This document shows, in pieces, positions 7,056-15,300 of a stretch of 64,000 bases of DNA. The translations under genes were made by a program, and so were the position numbers. The DNA comes from Flavihumibacter solisilvae (GTDB lineage Bacteria > Bacteroidota > Bacteroidia > Chitinophagales > Chitinophagaceae), in the NCBI RefSeq assembly GCF_000814475.1, contig NZ_JSVC01000015.1:1-64000 (forward strand). The letters run 5' to 3'. Position 1 is the stretch's first letter; each line of letters begins with the position of its first letter. The notes under the pieces were generated by a model. That model was not told the DNA's origin. It worked only from the letters and a program-made list of their open reading frames with translations, and did not search any database.

Positions 7056-9449
7056 ATGTTAAAATGCCACATTGCATACTGCCGGATAGTGATTTCGGTC
7101 ATCTGCCTTCTCGCTGTAAACACAGTTGCAGTTGCGCAAAAGGATGCGATCAAGGACATCGTCAAAGGATTCAGCGTATATAAGGGCGGCATCACGATTT
7201 ACTACCGGAACGATAGCGTTTATTTTGAGATTCCTGCAACTACGTTCGGAAAGGAACTGATATGGTATGCAGAAATTAAAAGTGGTCCTTTTATCCCGGG
7301 ACTAATGATGGCAGAAGCTTCCCCTGCGACATTTATCAACAAATGGAATATCCAGGTGGAAACTTATGGCAACAAAGTATTTATTAAAGACCGTAGCTCC
7401 ATACTTGACCTGAGGATCAACCAGGCAGAAAAGCCCTGGCTTGAAAAGTCACGGATGTTACGTTCGCTTGCTGAATCCAATACTTCGCCGATCCTGTTGG
7501 CATTGCCCATCAAGGCAAGGGGTGAAAATAACTCTATACTCGTGGATGTGACCGACGTGTTCACCCGCAACCTTGAAATGTTCGATCTCAGGAAAAAGTA
7601 TTACACTCTTGGCTCACAGGATACCCGCCGTAGTTTCATCTCGGACATTAAGACGTTTCCCAATAATATCCAGATCGCGAATACGCTGACTTTCGAAACC
7701 AGCCAGAGCAAGAGCGAGCTTGGTGCAATCAACTCTACGGCGGCTACAATAACCGTACAGCATAGTATTTACCTGCTTCCTGAGAAGCCAATGAAACCAA
7801 GGCTGTCTGACCCCCGTATCGGGTACTTCAATACGAATTTTACAGAGCTCCAGTATGAGAGCAGTGCCAAGCAGAAATCGTATATCTCCCGGTTCCGGCT
7901 GGAGAAAAAAGATCCTGATGCTGCAGTATCAGAGCCGGTGAAACCGATTGTGTATTATATCGGCCCGGATGTTCCCGAACGCTGGCGACCGATTTTCAAG
8001 GAAGCTGTTGAAATGTGGAATGAGGCGTTTTTGGCGGCTGGGTTTAAAAATGCGATCCAGGCAAGGGATCCGCCGGATGATCCTTTATGGAACGCGAATG
8101 ACCTCGGCAATTCAGTGATCCGCTGGGTCAGCCAGCCGGTAGCCAATGCCCTTGGTCCAACTGTAGTAGACCCACGAAGTGGCGAAATCATTTCGGCGCA
8201 TATCCTTGTCTGGGCTGACGTATTGAGCCTTGCTACGCGGTGGTATTACCTGCAGGGCTCGGGCGCTGACGAAAGGGCAAGAAAGCTCCCGCTTCCTGTG
8301 GAAGTAGAAAACGACCTGATGAGGTATGTGGTTGCACATGAAGTGGGCCATACTTTAGGACTACGCCACAATTACCGCGCAAGCCAGGCCTATTCCATTG
8401 ATGAATTGAGAGACAGCGATTTTGCCAATGAAAACGGACCAGTTGCCTCGATCATGTCTTACGGCCGGATCAACTACATCGCACAGCCCGGCGACAGTGT
8501 AAGGCGTCTTTTGCCCAAGATCGGCCCCTATGACATATTTGCCATTAAATATGGTTATCAGTCGATTCCGGAAACCACCACGCCTGAGGGTGAAGTTCCT
8601 GTACTTAATACCTGGCTTGCAGAACAGGAAGAGAATCCCATATTGCAATGGGGTGCAGAAGATGAAGCAGCAGGGCACGACCCGATGGTGCTTACTGAAA
8701 ACATCGGGAGCGATCGGATCGAAGCGGCAAGGCTTGGCCTGGAAAACCTGCGACGTGCAGTGCAAAATTTGCCCGAAGCCATCGCCTCAACACCACAGAA
8801 TTTCCGCTTGCTGAAACAGTATTATACTGCGGCAATGGCCGACAGGTCCAAGTTACTTGATGCCGCTACCAAAGAATTATATGGCGTTGTGGAGGTGAGA
8901 ACCCTTGATGTTCATTTGCCCCAGTTTAAACCCGTTTCAGCATACAGGAAAAAAGAAGTGGTCAAGTTTTTACTGACTGAATTGCGTGATGTTCCCGGCA
9001 TCATAACCGGCGGAATGAAAAATGTCTTCGAGCCCCATGAACTAACGGTCATGATCACCAGCAGCCAGGTAGATCTGATGAAGAGCCTGCTCAGCAACAA
9101 AGTCATCATGAGTTTCTGGAACACGGTATCCACTGATACTTTCGACTATAAGATTACGGATTACCTGCTGGACATCCAGGATGGACTGTTTTCTGAATTA
9201 AACAAACAGATGGTCGTGGTTACTGATCTCCGGAGGGAATTACAACGAAAATACATCCAGCGACTGACAGACCTCTTTGATCACGAAGACGAAGGCATAA
9301 CTTCGGATGTGCGGGCTTCCGCCCGGGAATGTATGAAACAATTGTTGGTCAAAATATCGGCGGCTGAACTGAAAACTACTGACAAGGTTACCAAATTGCA
9401 TCTTTCCGACCTGAAGGCAAGGCTGACGAAGAACCTGCGATCGAATTAG
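7056..9449 (+). CDS. secreted zinc metalloprotease (DUF5117/DUF4953 type)
   Basis: 797 residues from the ATG at 7056 (a TTG at 7041 is also in frame). A signal peptide covers about 1-28 (LLAVNTVAVAQ). The N-terminal half matches the beta-rich DUF5117 region; the catalytic part has the metzincin zinc site HEVGHTLGLRHN with His428, Glu429, His432 and His438, followed by the downstream SIMSYGRINY Met-turn. The C-terminal 300 residues are helical. Proteins of this type are widespread exported Bacteroidota metalloproteases of unproven substrate. It follows the barrel gene by 57 bp and may share its transcript. Confidence 0.9.
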   Translation: MLKCHIAYCRIVISVICLLAVNTVAVAQKDAIKDIVKGFSVYKGGITIYYRNDSVYFEIPATTFGKELIWYAEIKSGPFIPGLMMAEASPATFINKWNIQVETYGNKVFIKDRSSILDLRINQAEKPWLEKSRMLRSLAESNTSPILLALPIKARGENNSILVDVTDVFTRNLEMFDLRKKYYTLGSQDTRRSFISDIKTFPNNIQIANTLTFETSQSKSELGAINSTAATITVQHSIYLLPEKPMKPRLSDPRIGYFNTNFTELQYESSAKQKSYISRFRLEKKDPDAAVSEPVKPIVYYIGPDVPERWRPIFKEAVEMWNEAFLAAGFKNAIQARDPPDDPLWNANDLGNSVIRWVSQPVANALGPTVVDPRSGEIISAHILVWADVLSLATRWYYLQGSGADERARKLPLPVEVENDLMRYVVAHEVGHTLGLRHNYRASQAYSIDELRDSDFANENGPVASIMSYGRINYIAQPGDSVRRLLPKIGPYDIFAIKYGYQSIPETTTPEGEVPVLNTWLAEQEENPILQWGAEDEAAGHDPMVLTENIGSDRIEAARLGLENLRRAVQNLPEAIASTPQNFRLLKQYYTAAMADRSKLLDAATKELYGVVEVRTLDVHLPQFKPVSAYRKKEVVKFLLTELRDVPGIITGGMKNVFEPHELTVMITSSQVDLMKSLLSNKVIMSFWNTVSTDTFDYKITDYLLDIQDGLFSELNKQMVVVTDLRRELQRKYIQRLTDLFDHEDEGITSDVRASARECMKQLLVKISAAELKTTDKVTKLHLSDLKARLTKNLRSN

Positions 9450-9496
9450 GATAAGTCAATAAGGGATTAGCGACATTTATTGCCTATATTTCAAAA

Positions 9497-10210
9497 ATGA
9501 AATTTACACTAACCCTTTGCATTGCTGCTATATTGATGGCGTCCTGCTCAGACATGAGCAACCACTCCAATCGTTTAAGTAAGGAAGAAAAAAAAGAAGG
9601 ATTTGTATCACTCTTCGATGGTGAGTCGATGGAAGGCTGGCATCCTTACAATAAAGGCAAATCAGCCTCGCGGTGGACGGTTGTAAACGGTGAGCTGTAC
9701 TGCGATCCGAAGAGTAAGCAAGAACCGGTTGATCTTGTTTCTGACAATTCGTATGAAAATTTTGAACTTCGGTTTGAATGGAAAATATCGGCAGCGGGTA
9801 ACAGCGGCGTATTTATCAATGTGGTGGAAAAGCCGGGTGTGCCGGCAGCCTGGGCCTCGGGACCTGAATACCAGTTACTGGAATCTACACATCCAGACTA
9901 TGTAAAAGGCAGCAGCAAAATGCCGGGCTGTATATTCGGATTTACCCGGCAGGAAAATCCTGCTGAACTCAAACCGCTTGGTGAATGGAATGAATCAAGG
10001 ATCACACAGCAAAACGGAAAAATAGAGTTCTTCCTGAATGGCGTGCTCACAACCCAGCAGGATTTTACTTCACAGTCATGGCAGGATTCGGTCAGTAAAA
10101 CCTGGTTTAAGGAATGGCCGGAGTTCGGGAAACATACACAGGGTCATATTGCCCTGCAGGACTGGGCCAAGGGCATTTCATTCCGGAATATCAGGATCAA
10201 GGTGTTGTAA
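9497..10210 (+). CDS. DUF1080 (3-keto-disaccharide hydrolase-like) lipoprotein
   Basis: 237 residues. Lipoprotein signal with Cys17 (LMASC). From about residue 35 the protein is a DUF1080 jelly roll: GFVSLFDGESMEGWHPYN, WTVVNGELYCDP, NFELRFEWKISAAGNSGVFINV, GPEYQLLES and the end HIALQDWAKGISFRNIRIKVL. DUF1080 proteins are concanavalin-like; some cleave 3-keto-glucosides, others only bind glycans. The stop overlaps the convergent histidine kinase gene by 14 bp. Confidence 0.88.
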   Translation: MKFTLTLCIAAILMASCSDMSNHSNRLSKEEKKEGFVSLFDGESMEGWHPYNKGKSASRWTVVNGELYCDPKSKQEPVDLVSDNSYENFELRFEWKISAAGNSGVFINVVEKPGVPAAWASGPEYQLLESTHPDYVKGSSKMPGCIFGFTRQENPAELKPLGEWNESRITQQNGKIEFFLNGVLTTQQDFTSQSWQDSVSKTWFKEWPEFGKHTQGHIALQDWAKGISFRNIRIKVL

Positions 10211-11414
10211 CACTTTCTGCATTTTGTCTTTTCGGAATGAGCAGGTGTACCGTTGTGCCATGGCCGTGCCTGGAACTCGCAAAGATCTTTCCATTATGAT
10301 TGGCTATTATTTTTTTGCAAATGGCTAATCCAACTCCAGTACCGTCATATTCATCTTTCGAGTGCAACCGCTGACAGATTTTGAAGATCCGGTCCGCGCT
10401 TTCCTCGTGAAACCCGATGCCATTGTCCTTTACCTGGATGTGATGGTACCTGTTATTGATATCGAGGTTGTTATGGCGGATCTCATCTTTGGTAAGGGGG
10501 TAACAACTTATATTTATAAGTGGTGCAATTTCGGTACTGGTGAATTTTAAGGCGTTGGAAATCAGGTGGCCAAAGAGTTGGTGCATTTGAGATGGTACAG
10601 CATCAATTACCGGCATGTCAACGCACAGGATCTTTGCATTTCTTTCCTGTATAAACTGACTGTACTCAGACATGTTGTGCTCAATCACCTGCTGCAGATC
10701 TACTGTTGAAATTTTATCCACCCGCATGGAGAGCTGTGAGTATGACAAAACATCCCTGATCAGTGATAATGTTCTCAATGAGGACTTTTTTATTTTTTCT
10801 ATATAAGTACGGCACTGTTCATTTGAGTTTCCAAGACTTCTTTCCAGTAAATCTATAAAGACGGTGATCTTTCTTGCAGGCTCCTGGAAATCATGGGAAG
10901 TAATGTGGGCAAGCTGTTCAAGTTCGTTGTTATAACGCAACAGTTCCTGGTGAGCAGTGTCAAGTTGCCTGCTTCGCATGGCTGCAATATGCTCGGAGTT
11001 CTTCCGTGTGCGGACCTGCTGGGTAACGTCATGGCACAAAACGATTACTCCGGAAATTTGTCCGCTCGCATCTTTGTAGGGATGATATGCCAAGTCAAGG
11101 TATCCTTCTGTTTTGATGGATTTTTTGTAGACACAATAAGGGTGATCGTTCTGGTAGTCGGATTTTCCGGAGATCCTCACATTTTCAATGATGTGCCTGA
11201 AAAGTGGTTCTGCTTTTGGAATGACGTCGAACAGGGGCTTATTTAAAATGTCTTCCGTATTATGCCCGATCAGTTTGGCGTATGCGTCATTGACTATTGC
11301 GATTTTCAGGCTTTCACCCTTCAGCACCACAATTCCGGAAGAGATGTTATCAATGAGTTTCCTGATCTGGTCTTCCGGATCGTTCAGGTATTTTACAGAG
11401 CTTGGTTTTTCCAT
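10197..11414 (-). CDS. PAS-domain sensor histidine kinase (soluble)
   Basis: 405 residues without membrane segments. A PAS domain covers about 14-130 (IRKLIDNISSGIVVLKGESLKIAIVNDAY...LCHDVTQQV), a coiled linker 135-165, the dimerisation/phospho-acceptor region has His174 in ITSHDFQEPARK, and the ATPase domain has N (HLISNALKFT), G1 (VKDNGIGF) and G2 (GTGVGLAICKKI) boxes. No partner response regulator is adjacent. The gene starts 10 bp after the stop of the separate PAS-like frame at 11425-11853, which corresponds to the N-terminal module of longer kinases of this type. It may therefore be one kinase split in two or a two-gene unit. Confidence 0.88.
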   Translation of the reverse strand: MEKPSSVKYLNDPEDQIRKLIDNISSGIVVLKGESLKIAIVNDAYAKLIGHNTEDILNKPLFDVIPKAEPLFRHIIENVRISGKSDYQNDHPYCVYKKSIKTEGYLDLAYHPYKDASGQISGVIVLCHDVTQQVRTRKNSEHIAAMRSRQLDTAHQELLRYNNELEQLAHITSHDFQEPARKITVFIDLLERSLGNSNEQCRTYIEKIKKSSLRTLSLIRDVLSYSQLSMRVDKISTVDLQQVIEHNMSEYSQFIQERNAKILCVDMPVIDAVPSQMHQLFGHLISNALKFTSTEIAPLINISCYPLTKDEIRHNNLDINNRYHHIQVKDNGIGFHEESADRIFKICQRLHSKDEYDGTGVGLAICKKIIANHNGKIFASSRHGHGTTVHLLIPKRQNAESVTTP

Positions 11415-11424
11415 TTCTCACGAT

Positions 11425-11853
11425 TTACAGATACACAAATACGCCGGTGATATTTCCTTCCTGGCCAAAGATTGGGCTTAAGCTGAAACGCCGTTCTTCC
11501 TGCAATACTGAAGCCCGGGTCTTCATTACTTTTTCAATTGAAGTACTTAATGTTACCCAGATTTCGGACAGAACATTCATTGCCTTTTCTCCAATCACTG
11601 GCCTGCTTTTTCCACTACCGGGAATTGAAATGTATGAATCATTGCAAAAGAAAACCATGTCCTTACCCCATAGCAGCACCATCGGAATGGGTGAGTTCAG
11701 CAGGATTCCAAGGCAGGTAAAAAGCTCGCTGGGCAATTCTCCGGGTTTCCCCATTGGCGTCTCCGACCAATTTGTGCGCCTGATAAGTTCACCAGCTTTC
11801 CCGCCACCCTTTAAGGATGCCAGGTTGTCTACGGTCGAAAAATGTGCTTTCAT
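11425..11853 (-). CDS. stand-alone PAS-like sensor module (possible split N-terminus of the kinase)
   Basis: 142 residues. The pattern GGKAGELIRRTNWSETPMGKPGELP followed by LGILLNSPIPMVLLWGKDMVFFCNDSYI and FSLSPIFGQEGNITGVFVYL is that of the N-terminal PAS domain of many Bacteroidota/Proteobacterial hybrid kinases (family form: ELIRSFDWS-x-TPLG, ILNSRFPMFLWWG). In those proteins the chain continues straight into another PAS or the kinase core. Here it stops at 11425 and the kinase gene opens 10 bp later in another frame, so it is either a genuine separate sensor or the product of a frameshift or nonsense change. Confidence 0.65.
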   Translation of the reverse strand: MKAHFSTVDNLASLKGGGKAGELIRRTNWSETPMGKPGELPSELFTCLGILLNSPIPMVLLWGKDMVFFCNDSYISIPGSGKSRPVIGEKAMNVLSEIWVTLSTSIEKVMKTRASVLQEERRFSLSPIFGQEGNITGVFVYL

Positions 11854-11865
11854 GTGTTTATTGTT

Positions 11866-12231
11866 TCAATAGTAATTACCGTGTGCAGGAGATTGCGATG
11901 CAATATTCCTGAGGCCACTAAGGGACTTATTTCCATGCCTCAGATGAATGTCAATGTCTTGCCTGCTGTATAAAGCAGTTTTTACAGGGTTCGCTATTTC
12001 GACAAAGAGTGATGGACTCAGATACAAAAGGGTCTGCAGGTCGACCAGGTCTTCCAGAAACATACAGAACAAGGATATGGTTGCGGCAAAACAAATAGTT
12101 CCGACCGGCCAGGTTGACTGGCATGAGAAAAATATATTGCTACTATCGTTTTCAAGAATTTCCAGGTGGATGGATTCACCGCTTATTAAAACCGCAACAT
12201 GGTTAAGATTCTTACGCTCTGCGACCAGCAT
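11866..12231 (-). CDS. hypothetical small protein upstream of the PAS/kinase genes
   Basis: 121 residues, ATG at 12231, ending 12 bp before the PAS-like gene, so it could be the first gene of a three-gene unit. The sequence (HVAVLISGESIHLEILENDSSN, then a Cys/Phe-rich hydrophobic stretch) matches no family I know. An overlapping plus-strand frame (11948-12256) is basic and less protein-like. The call rests only on position and composition. Confidence 0.35.
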   Translation of the reverse strand: MLVAERKNLNHVAVLISGESIHLEILENDSSNIFFSCQSTWPVGTICFAATISLFCMFLEDLVDLQTLLYLSPSLFVEIANPVKTALYSRQDIDIHLRHGNKSLSGLRNIASQSPAHGNYY

Positions 12232-12298
12232 GTATGTAAAGTTTCCGCAAAGCTAACATTGAAGTATGCCCATGGCCTGCGGCAAATGACGCAAAATG

Positions 12299-12892
12299 TT
12301 AATTCGTTTTTTTGCGGATCCGGGTCAGGGTTTCACGGCTGATCCCAAGATAGGACGCCAGGTGGGTGAGTGGAATCCTTTGCAGCAATTGTGGCTTATG
12401 TTCAATGAGATAATGATATCGGTCGTCGGGTGACATTAGTTTGAAACTGTTGGAATGTTCGGACTCCTCCAGGTAAAGGCGTTGGAAGAACCGGAATAGA
12501 AAATTATAAAAGGTCGTACTGGTTTGGAATATCGGTACAGCCTCTGTCTTGAGCGCAGCATATACCGTAGTATTTTCCATGCAGACGAAATAGAATTTTG
12601 ATGGTGTTTCTTTCTGGAAGCTGTCAAAGTCGCACACGAAATCGTCTTCAAAGTAAAAGTGTACGTTTACTTCTATCCCGTTTTCCAGGCTGAAGGTGCG
12701 TATAGATCCCTTGAATATAAAGAAGAACTGGCGACAGACCTGGCCTTCTTTCAGCAACACTTCACCCTTTGCAAGGTGTTTCTCCAGCATGGTGTTGGCC
12801 CAGAGTGTAAAATCGGAATCAGATAGTGGGGCAATAGATTCCAGTTTTTGCCGGAACCTGGTAAGCGCCTCAGGTGTGTGGCTGATTTCCAT
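12299..12892 (-). CDS. Crp/Fnr-family transcription regulator
   Basis: 197 residues from the ATG at 12892 (the longer in-frame extension lacks similarity). A cyclic-nucleotide-binding-like beta-roll covers about 20-120 (HLAKGEVLLKEGQVCRQFFFIFKGSIRTF), and a C-terminal winged HTH has IPLTHLASYLGISRETLTRIRKK. The phosphate-binding signature of true CRP (GE...RSA) is not present, as usual for Bacteroidota members whose ligand is unknown. It is divergent from the epoxide hydrolase gene with 149 bp between start codons, which suggests local control of that gene. Confidence 0.9.
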   Translation of the reverse strand: MEISHTPEALTRFRQKLESIAPLSDSDFTLWANTMLEKHLAKGEVLLKEGQVCRQFFFIFKGSIRTFSLENGIEVNVHFYFEDDFVCDFDSFQKETPSKFYFVCMENTTVYAALKTEAVPIFQTSTTFYNFLFRFFQRLYLEESEHSNSFKLMSPDDRYHYLIEHKPQLLQRIPLTHLASYLGISRETLTRIRKKTN

Positions 12893-13041
12893 CGTGCCAA
12901 AGTTATGACATCGCCGCAATTTCACGCTGCTAAATGGCTGCTTCGCCAGTGACTTTGCCTGCCAGCATTGATTGCTACTTGGTATAGGGCCGTTGCCAGG
13001 GATAATTTTAACCCCTTTAAGGAAATTAAACAAGCAGAACA

Positions 13042-14334
13042 ATGAAAAGAACTAAAACCATCCTTGCGAAAACAGTGCTTGGCAGCGCGTTGGTTTTGCA
13101 GGGAACAATTGCAGGTGCACAAGCGGGGTCAACGAATCTTGCCAGGACCGATGAATCCATCCGGCCATTCAAAGTGCACATTGCTGAGGCGGATCTCAGG
13201 GATCTTAAGAAGCGCTTACAAGCCACCCGTTGGCCTGACAAAGAAACGGTGACGGATAAGTCGCAGGGCGCACAATTGGCGAAAGTGAAGGATCTTGTCA
13301 ATTATTGGGGAACGAAATATGACTGGCGGAAGGCGGAAGCAAAGCTGAACGCTTACCCGCAGTACATTACCAAAATTGACGGACTGGACATTCACTTCAT
13401 CCACGTTAAATCCCGCCACCCGAATGCAATGCCCCTCATCATTACACATGGATGGCCGGGTTCAGTATTTGAGCAGATAAAACTCATAGGGCCACTGACT
13501 GATCCCACAAAATATGGCGGCAAGGCCGAGGACGCCTTTGATGTTGTTATCCCATCACTACCCGGTTTCGGTTTCTCAGGGAAGCCGACCGAAGCAGGCT
13601 GGGGGCTTGAGCGTATCGGCCTCGCCTGGGATGTACTGATGAAACGCCTTGGTTACAAGCACTATGTGGCACAGGGTGGCGATTGGGGAGCTGGTGTTGT
13701 TGAGGCAATGGGTCGCCAGGCACCGGCAGGGTTACGGGGAATTCATTCCAACCTTCCGGCAGCTGTAACAAACGACGTAGGGGCAGCACTTGGAGGCGCT
13801 CCGCCAGCAGGCTTCACCGATAAGGAGCGCGCGGCTGTCGATGACCTCAGAACCTATGTACATAACGGCGGCCTGGCATACCTTAAAATGATGGGTGCCA
13901 GACCCCAGGCAGTTGGTTATGGGTTGACAGATTCCCCGACAGGGCTTGCCGGGTGGATGCTCGTTCACGGCGGATTTGATAAGTGGTCATTCGGTGAGGG
14001 CCCGAATCAATCACCAACAAAAGATGATGTGCTGGATAACTTTACCTTGTACTGGCTCACAAATACAGCGGCTTCTTCCGCGAGGATCTATTGGGAAAAC
14101 CGCGGCAGCGACCTGATCAGTTCAGCAGCACAGAAGACCAATGAGATCTCCGTGCCTGTGGCTATTACGGTATTTCCCGATGAAGTATTTCGTGCACAGG
14201 AAAAATGGGCTCGCCAGGCATTCAAAAATCTGGTCTACTTTCACGAAGCGGATCGCGGTGGACACTTTGCGATGTGGGAATATCCGGAGTTGTTCGCAAC
14301 CGAATTACGGGCGGCGTTTAAGTCTCTCCGTTAG
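13042..14334 (+). CDS. exported epoxide hydrolase, EHN type
   Basis: 430 residues. A signal peptide covers about 1-28 (VLQGTIAGAQA). The N-terminal EHN domain (RPFKVHIAEADLRDLKKRLQATRWP) is followed by the alpha/beta hydrolase fold: oxyanion motif HGWPGS at 136-141, nucleophile Asp214 in GGDWGA, and the C-terminal catalytic His408 in GGHFAMWE. Epoxide hydrolases of this type open epoxides to diols; related proteins process juvenile hormone-like or xenobiotic epoxides. A close paralogue without signal peptide lies at 43597-44805 (same block order, clear similarity throughout). The preceding Crp/Fnr gene is divergent. A terminator follows. Confidence 0.92.
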   Translation: MKRTKTILAKTVLGSALVLQGTIAGAQAGSTNLARTDESIRPFKVHIAEADLRDLKKRLQATRWPDKETVTDKSQGAQLAKVKDLVNYWGTKYDWRKAEAKLNAYPQYITKIDGLDIHFIHVKSRHPNAMPLIITHGWPGSVFEQIKLIGPLTDPTKYGGKAEDAFDVVIPSLPGFGFSGKPTEAGWGLERIGLAWDVLMKRLGYKHYVAQGGDWGAGVVEAMGRQAPAGLRGIHSNLPAAVTNDVGAALGGAPPAGFTDKERAAVDDLRTYVHNGGLAYLKMMGARPQAVGYGLTDSPTGLAGWMLVHGGFDKWSFGEGPNQSPTKDDVLDNFTLYWLTNTAASSARIYWENRGSDLISSAAQKTNEISVPVAITVFPDEVFRAQEKWARQAFKNLVYFHEADRGGHFAMWEYPELFATELRAAFKSLR

Positions 14335-14352
14335 TAACATTACTTCAAACCA

Positions 14353-14384
14353 AAAGGAGCGTACCCAATGCGCTCCTTTCTTGT
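14353..14384 (+). terminator. intrinsic terminator after the epoxide hydrolase gene
   Basis: AAAGGAGCG (14353-14361) pairs perfectly with CGCTCCTTT (14371-14379) around a 9-nt loop and is followed by CTTGTT. Confidence 0.8.
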
Positions 14385-14408
14385 TAATAAACGAAATAAA
14401 TGGTGCAG

Positions 14409-14810
14409 ATGAAAAAGAGCTTTTTGACCAGAATCATTGTTGCAGGGATCGCAACAATTGCATTTTCAGGTTTCACAATAGCGCAACAGCCCGGAGTCAG
14501 GCGCACGGAACTCCAGCGGTTTGATCTCAGTGCACCGGGCCGTGAAGTGATCCAGTCGCGGATCGACTTTGATCCCGGGACTTCTTTCGGGAAACACTCT
14601 CATCCTGGCGAGGAGATCATTTATGTTCTGGAAGGAATCCTGGAATACGAAATAGAAGGGAAGCCACCGGTCACATTAAAAGCGGGCGAAGTGTTATTCG
14701 TTCCCGCTGGTGTGGTGCACGCGGCAAGAAATGTTGGTACCACGAGGGGATCAGAACTTGCCACCTATGTAGTTCAGAAAGGGAAACCGCTATTGGTAAT
14801 GACGAAATGA
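14409..14810 (+). CDS. exported cupin-domain protein
   Basis: 133 residues from the ATG at 14409 (another in-frame ATG is at 14400). Signal peptide to about residue 26 (FSGFTIAQQ). One cupin barrel follows: motif 1 GTSFGKHSHPGEEIIYVLEGILEYEI with two His and a Glu as metal ligands, motif 2 AGEVLFVPAGVVHAARN with the last His. Single-domain cupins of this kind include small dioxygenases and regulators; substrate unknown. It shares orientation with the epoxide hydrolase but is separated by a terminator. Confidence 0.88.
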   Translation: MKKSFLTRIIVAGIATIAFSGFTIAQQPGVRRTELQRFDLSAPGREVIQSRIDFDPGTSFGKHSHPGEEIIYVLEGILEYEIEGKPPVTLKAGEVLFVPAGVVHAARNVGTTRGSELATYVVQKGKPLLVMTK

Positions 14811-14832
14811 ACAATAAAAAAACAAGATGTCA

Positions 14833-15270
14833 TTAACCTATTTTGTCAAGGGAAGCAGAGTTGATGCAAAACCGTAACCCCGAAGGTGGTGGACCATCCG
14901 GAAACACATGACCCAGGTGTGCGTCACAAACATTGCACAGCACTTCGATCCTTGTCATTCCCCATGAAGTGTCTTTGTGATAACTTATCACGTTATCTTT
15001 TATGGGTGATGTAAAACTTGGCCAGCCACTGCTGGAGTTAAACTTTGTGGTGCTGTCGAAGAGGTGTGTGCCACAGCAGATGCAGCCATAAACACCAGGT
15101 GCAAACAATTCACAGAACTCCCCGGTAAAAGCCCGCTCGGTACCGTGCTCACGTGTGACGTGGAATTGTTCAGAAGTCAGCTGTGCTTTCCATTCTTCTT
15201 TTGTTTTCGTTACTTTCCTGTCTGGTTCCAGGTTGGCCTGGCTCAGTTGTAACACATCATTCCAGTTCAT
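14833..15270 (-). CDS. msrB: peptide-methionine (R)-S-oxide reductase MsrB
   Basis: 145 residues, cytoplasmic. Repairs methionine-R-sulfoxide in proteins. All hallmarks are present: structural zinc pairs Cys63/Cys66 and Cys112/Cys115 (VLCNVCDAHLGHVF), the core SGWPSF, and the catalytic Cys135 in RFCINSASL. It converges on the cupin gene and lies 30 bp downstream of the flavoprotein gene on the same strand, so the two may be co-transcribed. Confidence 0.96.
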   Translation of the reverse strand: MNWNDVLQLSQANLEPDRKVTKTKEEWKAQLTSEQFHVTREHGTERAFTGEFCELFAPGVYGCICCGTHLFDSTTKFNSSSGWPSFTSPIKDNVISYHKDTSWGMTRIEVLCNVCDAHLGHVFPDGPPPSGLRFCINSASLDKIG

Positions 15271-15300
15271 GCTTTTCTGTTTTAAATATGAAGAATAAGA

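Noticed and set aside
11948-12256. 102-residue plus-strand frame opposite the small hypothetical gene
   Set aside because: Very basic and Ser-rich, no similarity, antisense to a frame that fits the operon spacing better.
12975-13010. Possible sigma-54 promoter before the first epoxide hydrolase (TTGG...TTGC)
   Set aside because: The GG to GC distance is two bases too long for a -24/-12 promoter.
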